Part shown: piece after piece, positions 35,354-43,233 of the stretch
Numbering within the stretch: position 1 is the stretch's first letter
How the letters are laid out: every line of letters starts with the position of its first letter
Assembly: GCF_021389975.1 (NCBI RefSeq)
Contig: NZ_CP089981.1
Location: 6,914,355 to 6,978,354, forward strand
Direction: 5' to 3'
From: Fulvivirga ulvae
GTDB taxonomy: Bacteria; Bacteroidota; Bacteroidia; Cytophagales; Cyclobacteriaceae
DNA length: 64,000 bases
Made by a program: the position numbers and the translations under genes
Notes under the pieces: generated by a model
Database searches by the model: none
The model's input: only the letters and a program-made list of their open reading frames with translations
What the model was told of the DNA's origin: nothing

Positions 35354-35987
35354 GCTGGCCTACTTTAAGGGAGACTCCAACCAATACCCCGGCAGTAAGT
35401 GCCAGGCCGAAGATGAGCAGCAGCTCTCGGGTATTGACCCCGTCTGTTTTTCTCTCCTCTTTGTCCTGCATAGCCACGGCATCAGTGCCCTTTGATGACA
35501 GCTTGTTCCTTAGTTCTGCCCAGGCTGTTTGCAGGTCTGCGGCCAGGGATTTGTCAGCAGGGTTGGCGTTTGACTTGACTAGCAACTGCCGGTAAAGCTT
35601 TTCCAACTCATCAGTGGACATATCACGTATGCCTGCTAACGGTTCTTTTACTGCTGTGTCATAGTTACTATGGGCACACCCACAGTAGCTGTCCTCTGAG
35701 GTGCTGCCGCAATAACTGCAATAATGGTCTTCCGATGTCCCGGCAATGCCCAGGAGGAGTTTCCTGTCCGGGTGGTGACGGAGCAGTTTGCGCACTGCCG
35801 GTCTGCCGTGTTCGCGGATCAACTGCCTGACCACTCCTGCAAGGTGTTCACTGCGCCGGGGCACGGCGTAGCCATAGTCCCTGATCAGCTTGAGAACCCC
35901 TGGGGTATTGCCCCGAACAATATAGTCTATGCGCCCTGTAGGCCGGGCGGCTGTTTTCTGTTGCATGATTTTACTGGTTATAGCCAT
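35346..35987 (-). CDS. TM protein with Cys/His-rich middle
   Basis: 213 residues. An N-terminal helical module (VLKLIRDYGYAVPRRSEHLA ... QLIREHGRPAVRKLLRHH) is followed by a cysteine-rich stretch (HYCSYCGSTSEDSYCGCAHS, possibly metal binding), a helical region and a C-terminal TM helix (LLLIFGLALTAGVLVGVSL). The N-terminal module recurs in the downstream gene. Function unknown. Confidence 0.6.
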   Translation of the reverse strand: MAITSKIMQQKTAARPTGRIDYIVRGNTPGVLKLIRDYGYAVPRRSEHLAGVVRQLIREHGRPAVRKLLRHHPDRKLLLGIAGTSEDHYCSYCGSTSEDSYCGCAHSNYDTAVKEPLAGIRDMSTDELEKLYRQLLVKSNANPADKSLAADLQTAWAELRNKLSSKGTDAVAMQDKEERKTDGVNTRELLLIFGLALTAGVLVGVSLKVGQHG

Positions 35988-36051
35988 AAACTAAGCAGCC
36001 AAAGCGGTAGCTCTGGCTGCATAACTACCCGGAGGGGTTGGATTCTGAAGG

Positions 36052-36927
36052 TCAGCGTTTACGCTTTACCGGAGGCCTGTTTTTAAGCCTTGGTTTTGGC
36101 TTAACTCGTGCTTTGACCGGTCGTCTGCGAACCACTTTTTTGACCTTCCTCACCGGCTTCCTCACCTTACGCTTTTTGCGCATCAGGTCTATCTGCGGTA
36201 GCCCGGTAGTCCTTGGAGTACGGCTAAGCTCCGCCACATTATGCCCCTGAAGCAGGTTGCCCAGGTTCGCACGTGCCTTAATGGTAAAGGTGAATACCAC
36301 TGTTACACCAGGTTTTACTAAAACGCGCATGGAATCCTGCCCGGTAACGTCCATTTCGAAGTGCGCGTCATCGATCAGGGTTTGAGCAAAGTTCTGTGGT
36401 GATGTAGCATTCCTGGGCTGGTAGACCCTGATAGTGTTGGAACCCGTAGCAGTTCTCCTGGAAATCTTCAGGATATTGTCAAACTGAAGCGGATTTGAAA
36501 CACTCATCTTCATACCCGCCAGCTTGAAAGGAAAAGATTTGCTTTCTTCCCTCACTTCTTTGTGGGAGCTTTCCCCAACGGTTACTGTTAGCCCTGCAGG
36601 CTGGTCGGCTTCCTCGTTGGCACCAAAAATCACCGCTTCGGATTCCTCGCTGCCGGTATTGGTCACCACAATGGTCAGAGTCCTGTCGTTAGGGTCGATA
36701 CGGCCTACCGTGACAGGGGCGGGTTCGTAGCTGTCGTAGTCATCTTCGTACCCGTCGATGTATTCTACTTCTTCTTCCTCGTAGTCATCATCATAGGCAT
36801 CTTCTTCGTAGCCTTCCAGGCCACTGTCGAAGTCATCTTCATCCAGGTATTCGTCTGAATAGTAATCATCATACATGTCTTCGGCCTCATCTTCGTAGGC
36901 CGATAGTTCATCATCGTAATCTCTCAT
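36052..36927 (-). CDS. Candidate major capsid-like protein with acidic head and basic tail
   Basis: 291 residues. Residues 1-75 are almost only Asp, Glu, Tyr and Gly; residues ~245-291 are almost only Lys, Arg, Pro and Val. Between them (~78-240) is a beta domain: TLTIVVTNTGSEESEAVIFG ... FDNILKISRRTATGSNTIRV ... SPQNFAQTLIDDAHFEMDV ... RVLVKPGVTVVFTFTIKA. It fits a jelly-roll-like barrel. Similar strands flank the propeller in the gene at 30732. As the second gene of the block with a strong leader motif it is the best major-capsid candidate; the basic tail could bind nucleic acid. Structure prediction is needed to decide. Confidence 0.55.
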   Translation of the reverse strand: MRDYDDELSAYEDEAEDMYDDYYSDEYLDEDDFDSGLEGYEEDAYDDDYEEEEVEYIDGYEDDYDSYEPAPVTVGRIDPNDRTLTIVVTNTGSEESEAVIFGANEEADQPAGLTVTVGESSHKEVREESKSFPFKLAGMKMSVSNPLQFDNILKISRRTATGSNTIRVYQPRNATSPQNFAQTLIDDAHFEMDVTGQDSMRVLVKPGVTVVFTFTIKARANLGNLLQGHNVAELSRTPRTTGLPQIDLMRKKRKVRKPVRKVKKVVRRRPVKARVKPKPRLKNRPPVKRKR

Positions 36928-36951
36928 GTGTTGTTGTTGTTATTGGTCACT
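36928..36951 (-). promoter_or_regulatory. CAATAACAAC translation-leader motif
   Basis: Minus strand GACCAATAACAACAACAACA ends three bases before the ATG at 36927. It is the longest of four such leaders in the block. Confidence 0.5.
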
Positions 36952-36985
36952 TTGAGTTTTAAAAAATGGAATGGGAATAGCCCTT

Positions 36986-37132
36986 TTACTTGGACTTGGC
37001 AGAGGCTTCCTTCTGCTCCTTCTTTTCTTTGTGTTTTTCCCAGGCAGGGGCAACGGCAAACGTGCCAAGGGCAATGCCTGCCACAAAGGCACCGGCAACC
37101 ATGCCGATTGTAATCCAATCTGTGTCTTTCAT
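36986..37132 (-). CDS. Small single-TM protein, first gene of the virus-like block
   Basis: 48 residues from the ATG at 37132 (a longer form could start at 37219). TM helix WITIGMVAGAFVAGIALGTF and a Lys/Glu-rich tail. It is the promoter-proximal gene of the block. The 37220-37516 gap separates it from the divergent NTPase gene; I see no clear promoter core there. Confidence 0.55.
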   Translation of the reverse strand: MKDTDWITIGMVAGAFVAGIALGTFAVAPAWEKHKEKKEQKEASAKSK

Positions 37133-37516
37133 TTTTCGTCTTTTAAGGGTTCGTTGTATAGGTTTTGAAACCGTAGTGACAGCTAAATTGGAAAGGGCAT
37201 AGCGGTATTCCTTGGTCATTTTTTGTGCTGCGGAACATTTTCGTTTTTAAGGCACTGATAAACAATGGATTACAATTAGCTTATCGGTGGAACTAAAAAT
37301 TACAGGTCTTACATCATACAATAAATAGTGAATTGACTGGAGTCTTTGTGCCACATACATATACCTTAATCTAAAGAATTTAATTACGTTTTCAATCAGA
37401 CGGTAAACATGGCATCATCGTGAAGCCTTACTAGAACTAGAAATGTCTCAAGATATTTATTAGGACTTATCAAATAGAAAACTATTTATTAATTTACTGT
37501 TCTTAAATATAGCATA

Positions 37517-40500
37517 GTGAATTATTTTAATGAATTAGATTCTAGCATTGCACTGGATAGAGAAGGGTACCTCTTAAGTGTAACTGATACACGAGCCAAG
37601 TTTTATCATAAAGGTCTGGTAAGTTATGATGAGTTGTTGTCGGCAAAATGCATTAGTCTTGTTACTCCTCCCAAAATGGGTAAAACCCATTTTTTAAATG
37701 ACTTTTATTCATTCAGCAAAGCTGAATTAACGGCTTTGCATTTATTTATAACAATTACTGACTATCAAGAATTTGCAGAAATAAAGTATGTATTAAGTAG
37801 TAGCCGAGTTTACAAAAAGTGGCTTAAGTATGGCGGTATGCTCTGTTTGTTTTTGGATTATAATACTGTTGACATTACTCGGAAAACCAAATATTTGAGT
37901 ACTCTTTTAAAACAAACACTTGAAAAGGAAAAAAATAATCGTAGAAGCTTAAGTATTAGATTTACTAGCCCTCCTAGTTACTTCAGTCAATTAAAGGAAA
38001 TATGGAATGAGTTATTCTCTAGTAGAGAAATAAAAACAGTTGGAACCCTTCCTCTCAATAGACAAGAGGCCAAGTTGATTTTGAAGGAACATGAGATTGA
38101 TGAAAAGCTATTCCTTGATGAAGTTCAAAATAAAAGACTCCAATCCTTAGTAATTTTCCCACTAAGTTTATCGGTCTTGATAAATGAATATAAACACAGT
38201 CAGAACTTTGGAGTAAATCGCTTGCGTTTGTTTTTAAGGTGTTGTTCCTTACTTTCCAACCCATATAACAGCCCACTATCAAAATATTACAGTGAGAATT
38301 ATTATCTATCCTCTCCAAGAGTAATTTCCTTAGTCTCAAGGATAGCTGCATTAATGGTATTTGGTAATAAGAAGTATATATCAGTTGACAAGGGGGCCGT
38401 TAATGCATCCTCCATTTTAGAATTGGATGCCATCGAGGAAGGGGTGGAAATTACGGATACTGGTGAATTCCAATTTGATCAGTTTGATATAGTAAAAGTA
38501 ATAGCTAATTCCAGTTTTTTTTCGATAAATACGAATGGTCATTTTCACTTTATACATGAATCTCATAAGGAGTTTTTAGCGGCACATTATTTAGCACTGC
38601 ATAAATTGGAAATACCTCAAATAAAATCTCTAATACAGTTAAACAACGATCCTGATAAAAAAATAATCCCGCAATTTAAAGAGGTATTCGGATGGCTGAA
38701 CTCAGTTTATCCGGACCTAACCCGTGATACCATTAAGACAGATCCTCAGACAATTTTATTGTCCAATGACATGCAAGATATGGAAAACAGACTTAGAAAA
38801 GAGTTAGTTGATTCACTCCTAGAAAGTCTAGAAACCCAAGATTCTTTAGACATAGATTGGGATCTTAGAGACCAATACGCTAAGTTAAATCACCCTGAAT
38901 TACCAGATCAAATTAACTGGTTTTTAAGAGGCGAATGGTCTTTAATTGTCAAAAAAGCAGCAATCGATATTGCCTCAGCCTGTAAACTAAGAGAAGTACT
39001 TTCAGTTGCATTTGTTATAGTCAAAGACAACCAAGCCAATCATTTTCTAAGGAGTAGAGCAGCAGCACTAATAGGAGAATTGGGAGAAATGAAAGAATTG
39101 CAGGGTCTTAAAAAATATACTTTCAAAATCGATTGGACCGTTGATATAGACGATGAAATTCGGGGAACATTTTTGCAAGCATTATTCCCGAAAGTTTTAT
39201 CCTCAAAAGAATTGTTTAAACTTATTGAAGAGCCTAAACGGGAGAATTACTTTGGGGCATATAGAGGGTTTATTTATCAATTAGTGCCTGACATGAATTC
39301 CACCATGCTCGATGAAGCTTTAAAATGGAGTTTAAAACAAAAGTCAGAAGATTTTACAATGACAAAGTTACAAGAAGCAATTATCCAAAATGCATGGCTA
39401 CATCTTAAAGAAAATGAATTTAACATTGATCTATTAGCTGAAAACATAATTGTTAGACTAACTAATTATGAAAACATTTTTCCGATCACGGATATTTTTG
39501 GTGGCACCAAAGATATAATTACACCAAATGCTGCGGATAGAAGAAAAGTGGCTCAAATAGTTATTAATAAATTGAATAAATATACACCATTCCTTTTTCA
39601 GCCGATCAGTTATAGCTCATTACTTGATTCCAGAGATTTGGAATGGGTTATCGATCGATTCAAAAATGATGATATTGCTAATAAAGAAAAATGGCTAGAG
39701 ATAATTTCTAATATCTTTAACCCAAAAGAAAAGAATCATATCGAGAAACTATTTGCCTTGATCCAAAATGAGAATCAAGCCAAAAAGAAGCTAGAACATT
39801 TCTTTAAGGAAATCAGAATTGATTCTGAAGAAGCAGAAGATTTAAAAAAACGATACAAATTAATTCACGGCAGACTTGAAAGCCAACGGAAACATGAAGA
39901 ATACACTTTACAGCCCTCAGTTACCGAGCGGATATTGAATACTTTGGCTAGATATACTTCTGGGGATGAGGACGCTTGGTGGTACTTATGTAGAGAGTTA
40001 ACCCTTAAAGATGATAGCAGATTTTACGGTAATGAGCTTTCTTCAGATATAACTAAGTTAAATGGCTGGATAATATGTGATGAACATACTAGAAAAAACA
40101 TACTAGAAGCAGCAAAGAGCTATATTAAAAATAACGATTGCAAAAAAGACGATTGGCTAGGAACTAATATATTTAATAGACCTGCAGCAAGTGGGTATAA
40201 AGCCTTGATTTTAATTAAGAAATGCGAGCCGCAGTTTTTAGAAAAATTGACTGATCAGGATTGGCAAAATTGGGCACACATACTTCTTTCTTACCCTGAG
40301 TCAATTGGCCTTAGCGGAACAGATACATCATACTTAGATTTAATAAAAAAAGCCTATGAACATGCTCCCTTACATATTACTGAGGCAGTAATGAAAGAAA
40401 TAGAAAAAGAAGATGAAAAGGAAGATGGTTATTTTTTATTTCTCACCAAAATTGAGGGCTTTGCTGATGAAAAGTTATTAGAAGTAATCCTAGACTTTGT

Positions 40501-41689
40501 CAATGCTAATGAAATCAAGGCTAATTCAATGCGAAGGCTTCTTTCTTTCCTTATGAACCAAGGATATTCACGGGCCAAAAATAAAGCGACTGATGTAGTT
40601 TTGAATGGAGAAAAAAAATATCAAAAAGCAGCGGCCTTATCTCTCATTGAAGGGGCTGAAGATGGTGGCTGGTCAACTATATGGAATCTGATTAATCAAG
40701 ATACAGTGCTGGGTAAAGAGATAATGCTTGACGCTGCTAAAGATATATTTGGGTATAAATCAAATTTCTCAGATAAGTTATCGGAAAATGAAATTAGAGA
40801 ATTATTTCTATGGCTAACACGTGCGTTTCCAAAGGAAGATGACCCTCAGTTTGAAGGGGCTCATATGGTAACAAGTCGAGAAGAGATAAGCCACTTTAGA
40901 GATAACCTTATAATAAAATTACAGGATAGAGGAACAAGTAAGTCTATTGAGATGCTTGAAGATTTAGAAAAGGTGTCTGGATATGACTTAAAGTATTATA
41001 TAATTAAAGCCAAGGAATCTTATCGAATTAATAACTGGGTACCTATTGAACCTAAAGACTTATTAAGAATGACCAACAATTCCTTGTCCCGTTTAATACT
41101 TAATAATGAAGATCTATTAAGTGCTGTACTTGAATCACTAGAGCGCTTAGAAAAAAAGCTACATGGGGAAACTCCTTTATCATTTCTTTTATGGAATTCA
41201 TTAGGAGGGGATATTTATAAACCAAAAGAAGAGAACGACTTGAGTGATTACATTAAATCACATTTGGTAGATGATTTAAGCAAAACTAATTTATTGATTT
41301 TGCGGGAAGTAGAGATAAGAAGAGGTACAGGAAAAAGGGGACAACCCGGAGAGAGAACAGATATTTATGTTTCAGGAAAAGTTCCAAACACATCAAATTT
41401 TGTGAAATTAATAATTGAAGTTAAAGGCTGTTGGCATAACGAAATAAATAAAGCCATGGAAACTCAATTATTGAAAAGATATATGAATGAAAATGATTGT
41501 GACTATGGACTGTACCTCATAGGTTGGTTTCATTGTAGTCAATGGCCAAACAAAGACGATACCCGTAAAAATAGAATCGGAGTTACTGACCTAAAAAGGG
41601 CTCAGTCCAAATTTGATGATCAGGCTAGTCAATTATCTGATCAGGACAAACGTGTACGAGCGTGTGTATTAAATTGTACGTTGCGTTAA
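37517..41689 (+). CDS. NACHT/STAND-like NTPase with C-terminal PD-(D/E)XK domain
   Basis: 1390 residues from a GTG. The N-terminal part has a degenerate P-loop VTPPKMGKTHFL (~49-60), a Walker B-like MLCLFLDYN and the NACHT-type winged-helix end HFHFIHESHKEFLAAHYLAL (~340). A long helical repeat region (~450-1240), HEAT/TPR-like, probably recognises the trigger. Near the C terminus GERTDIYVSG (~1279) and LIIEVKGCW (~1300) have the D...E-x-K spacing of a nuclease, followed by the conserved-looking LIGWFHCSQWP. This is consistent with a defence sensor that cuts nucleic acid on activation. The gene is AT-rich and stands alone. Confidence 0.72.
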   Translation: MNYFNELDSSIALDREGYLLSVTDTRAKFYHKGLVSYDELLSAKCISLVTPPKMGKTHFLNDFYSFSKAELTALHLFITITDYQEFAEIKYVLSSSRVYKKWLKYGGMLCLFLDYNTVDITRKTKYLSTLLKQTLEKEKNNRRSLSIRFTSPPSYFSQLKEIWNELFSSREIKTVGTLPLNRQEAKLILKEHEIDEKLFLDEVQNKRLQSLVIFPLSLSVLINEYKHSQNFGVNRLRLFLRCCSLLSNPYNSPLSKYYSENYYLSSPRVISLVSRIAALMVFGNKKYISVDKGAVNASSILELDAIEEGVEITDTGEFQFDQFDIVKVIANSSFFSINTNGHFHFIHESHKEFLAAHYLALHKLEIPQIKSLIQLNNDPDKKIIPQFKEVFGWLNSVYPDLTRDTIKTDPQTILLSNDMQDMENRLRKELVDSLLESLETQDSLDIDWDLRDQYAKLNHPELPDQINWFLRGEWSLIVKKAAIDIASACKLREVLSVAFVIVKDNQANHFLRSRAAALIGELGEMKELQGLKKYTFKIDWTVDIDDEIRGTFLQALFPKVLSSKELFKLIEEPKRENYFGAYRGFIYQLVPDMNSTMLDEALKWSLKQKSEDFTMTKLQEAIIQNAWLHLKENEFNIDLLAENIIVRLTNYENIFPITDIFGGTKDIITPNAADRRKVAQIVINKLNKYTPFLFQPISYSSLLDSRDLEWVIDRFKNDDIANKEKWLEIISNIFNPKEKNHIEKLFALIQNENQAKKKLEHFFKEIRIDSEEAEDLKKRYKLIHGRLESQRKHEEYTLQPSVTERILNTLARYTSGDEDAWWYLCRELTLKDDSRFYGNELSSDITKLNGWIICDEHTRKNILEAAKSYIKNNDCKKDDWLGTNIFNRPAASGYKALILIKKCEPQFLEKLTDQDWQNWAHILLSYPESIGLSGTDTSYLDLIKKAYEHAPLHITEAVMKEIEKEDEKEDGYFLFLTKIEGFADEKLLEVILDFVNANEIKANSMRRLLSFLMNQGYSRAKNKATDVVLNGEKKYQKAAALSLIEGAEDGGWSTIWNLINQDTVLGKEIMLDAAKDIFGYKSNFSDKLSENEIRELFLWLTRAFPKEDDPQFEGAHMVTSREEISHFRDNLIIKLQDRGTSKSIEMLEDLEKVSGYDLKYYIIKAKESYRINNWVPIEPKDLLRMTNNSLSRLILNNEDLLSAVLESLERLEKKLHGETPLSFLLWNSLGGDIYKPKEENDLSDYIKSHLVDDLSKTNLLILREVEIRRGTGKRGQPGERTDIYVSGKVPNTSNFVKLIIEVKGCWHNEINKAMETQLLKRYMNENDCDYGLYLIGWFHCSQWPNKDDTRKNRIGVTDLKRAQSKFDDQASQLSDQDKRVRACVLNCTLR

Positions 41690-41847
41690 TTTTTGTCACG
41701 GTTATTTTGCGAGCATTTCAACTTCTTAAATTAATAACAGAAACTTCATGAACTGGGTTCGATAGAATTAAAAATGTAGTTGTATGGAGAGCTTGAAAAT
41801 GCAATGAATCAGTAAGCAGTTAAAAAGACAATTCTAATTATCCATAA

Positions 41848-42309
41848 ATGAGTACCAGTTTTAGACATAGCGCAGGTTTTGGTAAGCGCATGGAGTATTA
41901 TATTATCAGTAAAATGCTGGAGCAGGGATTAGACGTTTATATTCCTTTGATTGATGACTTCGCTATAGATGCTGTAATTCGGAGGGAAGATGGTACTTTT
42001 ATAGAAGTGCAGATTAAAGCCAGGTCCAAAAATGTTCAATTTGGCGATGCTGCGCTCTTCGCTGCAATAACACATGAAGTTAGAGAAAACTACTATTTCA
42101 TTTTTTATTCTCATCGTTTAGATAAAATGTGGATTATGTCATCAGTAGAGTTCATCACTGAGGCAACCCAGAATAAAAATGGCAAAAACAAAGGCAAACG
42201 CTCGATATGGTTTAACGGGAAAAATACCAAGGAGGAGTCGGAACATCCTCTTAAGCGATATGACAAGTACCTTCATGCAAACTTTGATATATTCAAAGTA
42301 AGAGCATGA
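41848..42309 (+). CDS. Small PD-(D/E)XK-like protein
   Basis: 153 residues. FGKRMEYYIISKMLEQGLDV, then DDFAIDAVIRREDG (Asp41) and FIEVQIKARS (Glu53, Gln55-x-Lys57) form a minimal PD-(D/E)XK core of the DUF4365-like, Holliday-resolvase-like type. The following FGDAALFAAI and YYFIFYSHRLDKMWIMSS complete the sheet. Without a partner domain its role is unclear; it may be a nuclease subunit or an anti-nuclease decoy. It lies 158 bases after the NTPase with no gene between. Confidence 0.65.
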   Translation: MSTSFRHSAGFGKRMEYYIISKMLEQGLDVYIPLIDDFAIDAVIRREDGTFIEVQIKARSKNVQFGDAALFAAITHEVRENYYFIFYSHRLDKMWIMSSVEFITEATQNKNGKNKGKRSIWFNGKNTKEESEHPLKRYDKYLHANFDIFKVRA

Positions 42310-42353
42310 GAATTAAGCTGAAGTATGCACACTGTATCCACTATATTTATTAG

Positions 42354-42677
42354 ATGAAAGAGGATATTTATATACGACTGTTAAAGGAAGCTAAGTCAGA
42401 CCTGGACAATAATGTTACAATGACCAGAGATGAATTTAGAAGAAAACTCGAAGATAAAAATATTCGAGTTCCAGAATATGATACCTATTGTTCGATTTAT
42501 AGGAATACTTCAACAAACAGCATACCGTGTTTTATGAATATAGAAGCCTATTTTAAGTTGCTCGAATATGAAGAGTTACAAGAAGCTCGAAAATCTTCCC
42601 GGCAAGCTAAAGTCATTGCAATTTTCAGTATTCTTTTAACAGCAATAGCCATTTTGGTGCAAATATTCTTGAACTAG
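42354..42677 (+). CDS. Small protein with C-terminal TM
   Basis: 107 residues: a helical soluble part and a C-terminal TM helix (VIAIFSILLTAIAILVQIFL). Follows the small nuclease-like gene by 44 bases. The TM at the end is typical of small toxin or anchoring subunits of defence loci, but no family is recognised. Confidence 0.5.
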   Translation: MKEDIYIRLLKEAKSDLDNNVTMTRDEFRRKLEDKNIRVPEYDTYCSIYRNTSTNSIPCFMNIEAYFKLLEYEELQEARKSSRQAKVIAIFSILLTAIAILVQIFLN

Positions 42678-42718
42678 GGTTTATGTTAATAGGTCACTCA
42701 TCCTTAAATTTCCGATAA

Positions 42719-42767
42719 AATACCCAACCTTGGGTATTGACACTAATATCTTCTCAAGCTAAGTTCG
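42719..42767 (+). promoter_or_regulatory. NarL-type 7-2-7 palindrome over a promoter
   Basis: AATACCCAACCTTGGGTATT (42719-42738) has the same arms as the site at 12078 with CC instead of GG at the centre, and both are followed by GACA. TTG at 42737-42739 is followed after 20 bases by TAAGTTCG (42760-42767), near the TAnnTTTG core. The start codon of the nuclease pair is 62 bases further. Confidence 0.55.
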
Positions 42768-42828
42768 TAAAACTTTTCTTTACTGAATAAGTGCAAAAAG
42801 CGAATAGCTACCTTAAAATGGCTTCACA

Positions 42829-43233
42829 ATGACTGATGAACAGGCAATAGACCTATACGAATTTATACAAACCAAGTTGAAAAACGCTGACCTTCAATAC
42901 CTCCATGGATTTGCTTATGACATAAGCAATGCCAAAGAGCAAACTACAAAGGAATCATTTCTATTGCGGTATATAGAAGAAATTATTGGTCAAATGAGGA
43001 TGTTTCAGACGGAAAATTTCAATGGAATAATCAGTAGACTAAACCAATCAATTCAGGGTAGCCCCATAAGAAGCCTAAAAGTTGATTTAAATCATAATGA
43101 GCAATTAATGTCGAATTCCGAAAGTATTGACCTAACTGAAAGCATCAATTTAGATGATCTTACAAGTACATTTAAGAAAATACACCAGGAAATAATAAAT
43201 GATAGGAATAGAGGAAGAAATTTTAGGATATGA
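42829..43233 (+). CDS. Unknown helical partner of a nuclease-like gene
   Basis: 134 residues, helical, no TM or signal peptide (LYEFIQTKLKNADLQYLHGF; LRYIEEIIGQMRMFQTENF). The stop overlaps the start of the downstream nuclease-like gene (ATGA), so the two proteins probably form a complex. Its promoter carries the NarL-type palindrome. No family recognised. Confidence 0.6.
   Translation: MTDEQAIDLYEFIQTKLKNADLQYLHGFAYDISNAKEQTTKESFLLRYIEEIIGQMRMFQTENFNGIISRLNQSIQGSPIRSLKVDLNHNEQLMSNSESIDLTESINLDDLTSTFKKIHQEIINDRNRGRNFRI

Noticed and set aside
25055..37132. A tailed prophage, T6SS or contractile injection system
   Set aside because: No sheath, tube, baseplate, tape measure, portal or terminase sequence is visible in any gene of the block.
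5930..37550. GATTCTAGCATT at ~5930 and ~37540 as attachment sites
   Set aside because: Only 12 bases, and the second copy lies inside the coding start of the NACHT-like gene; chance match likely.
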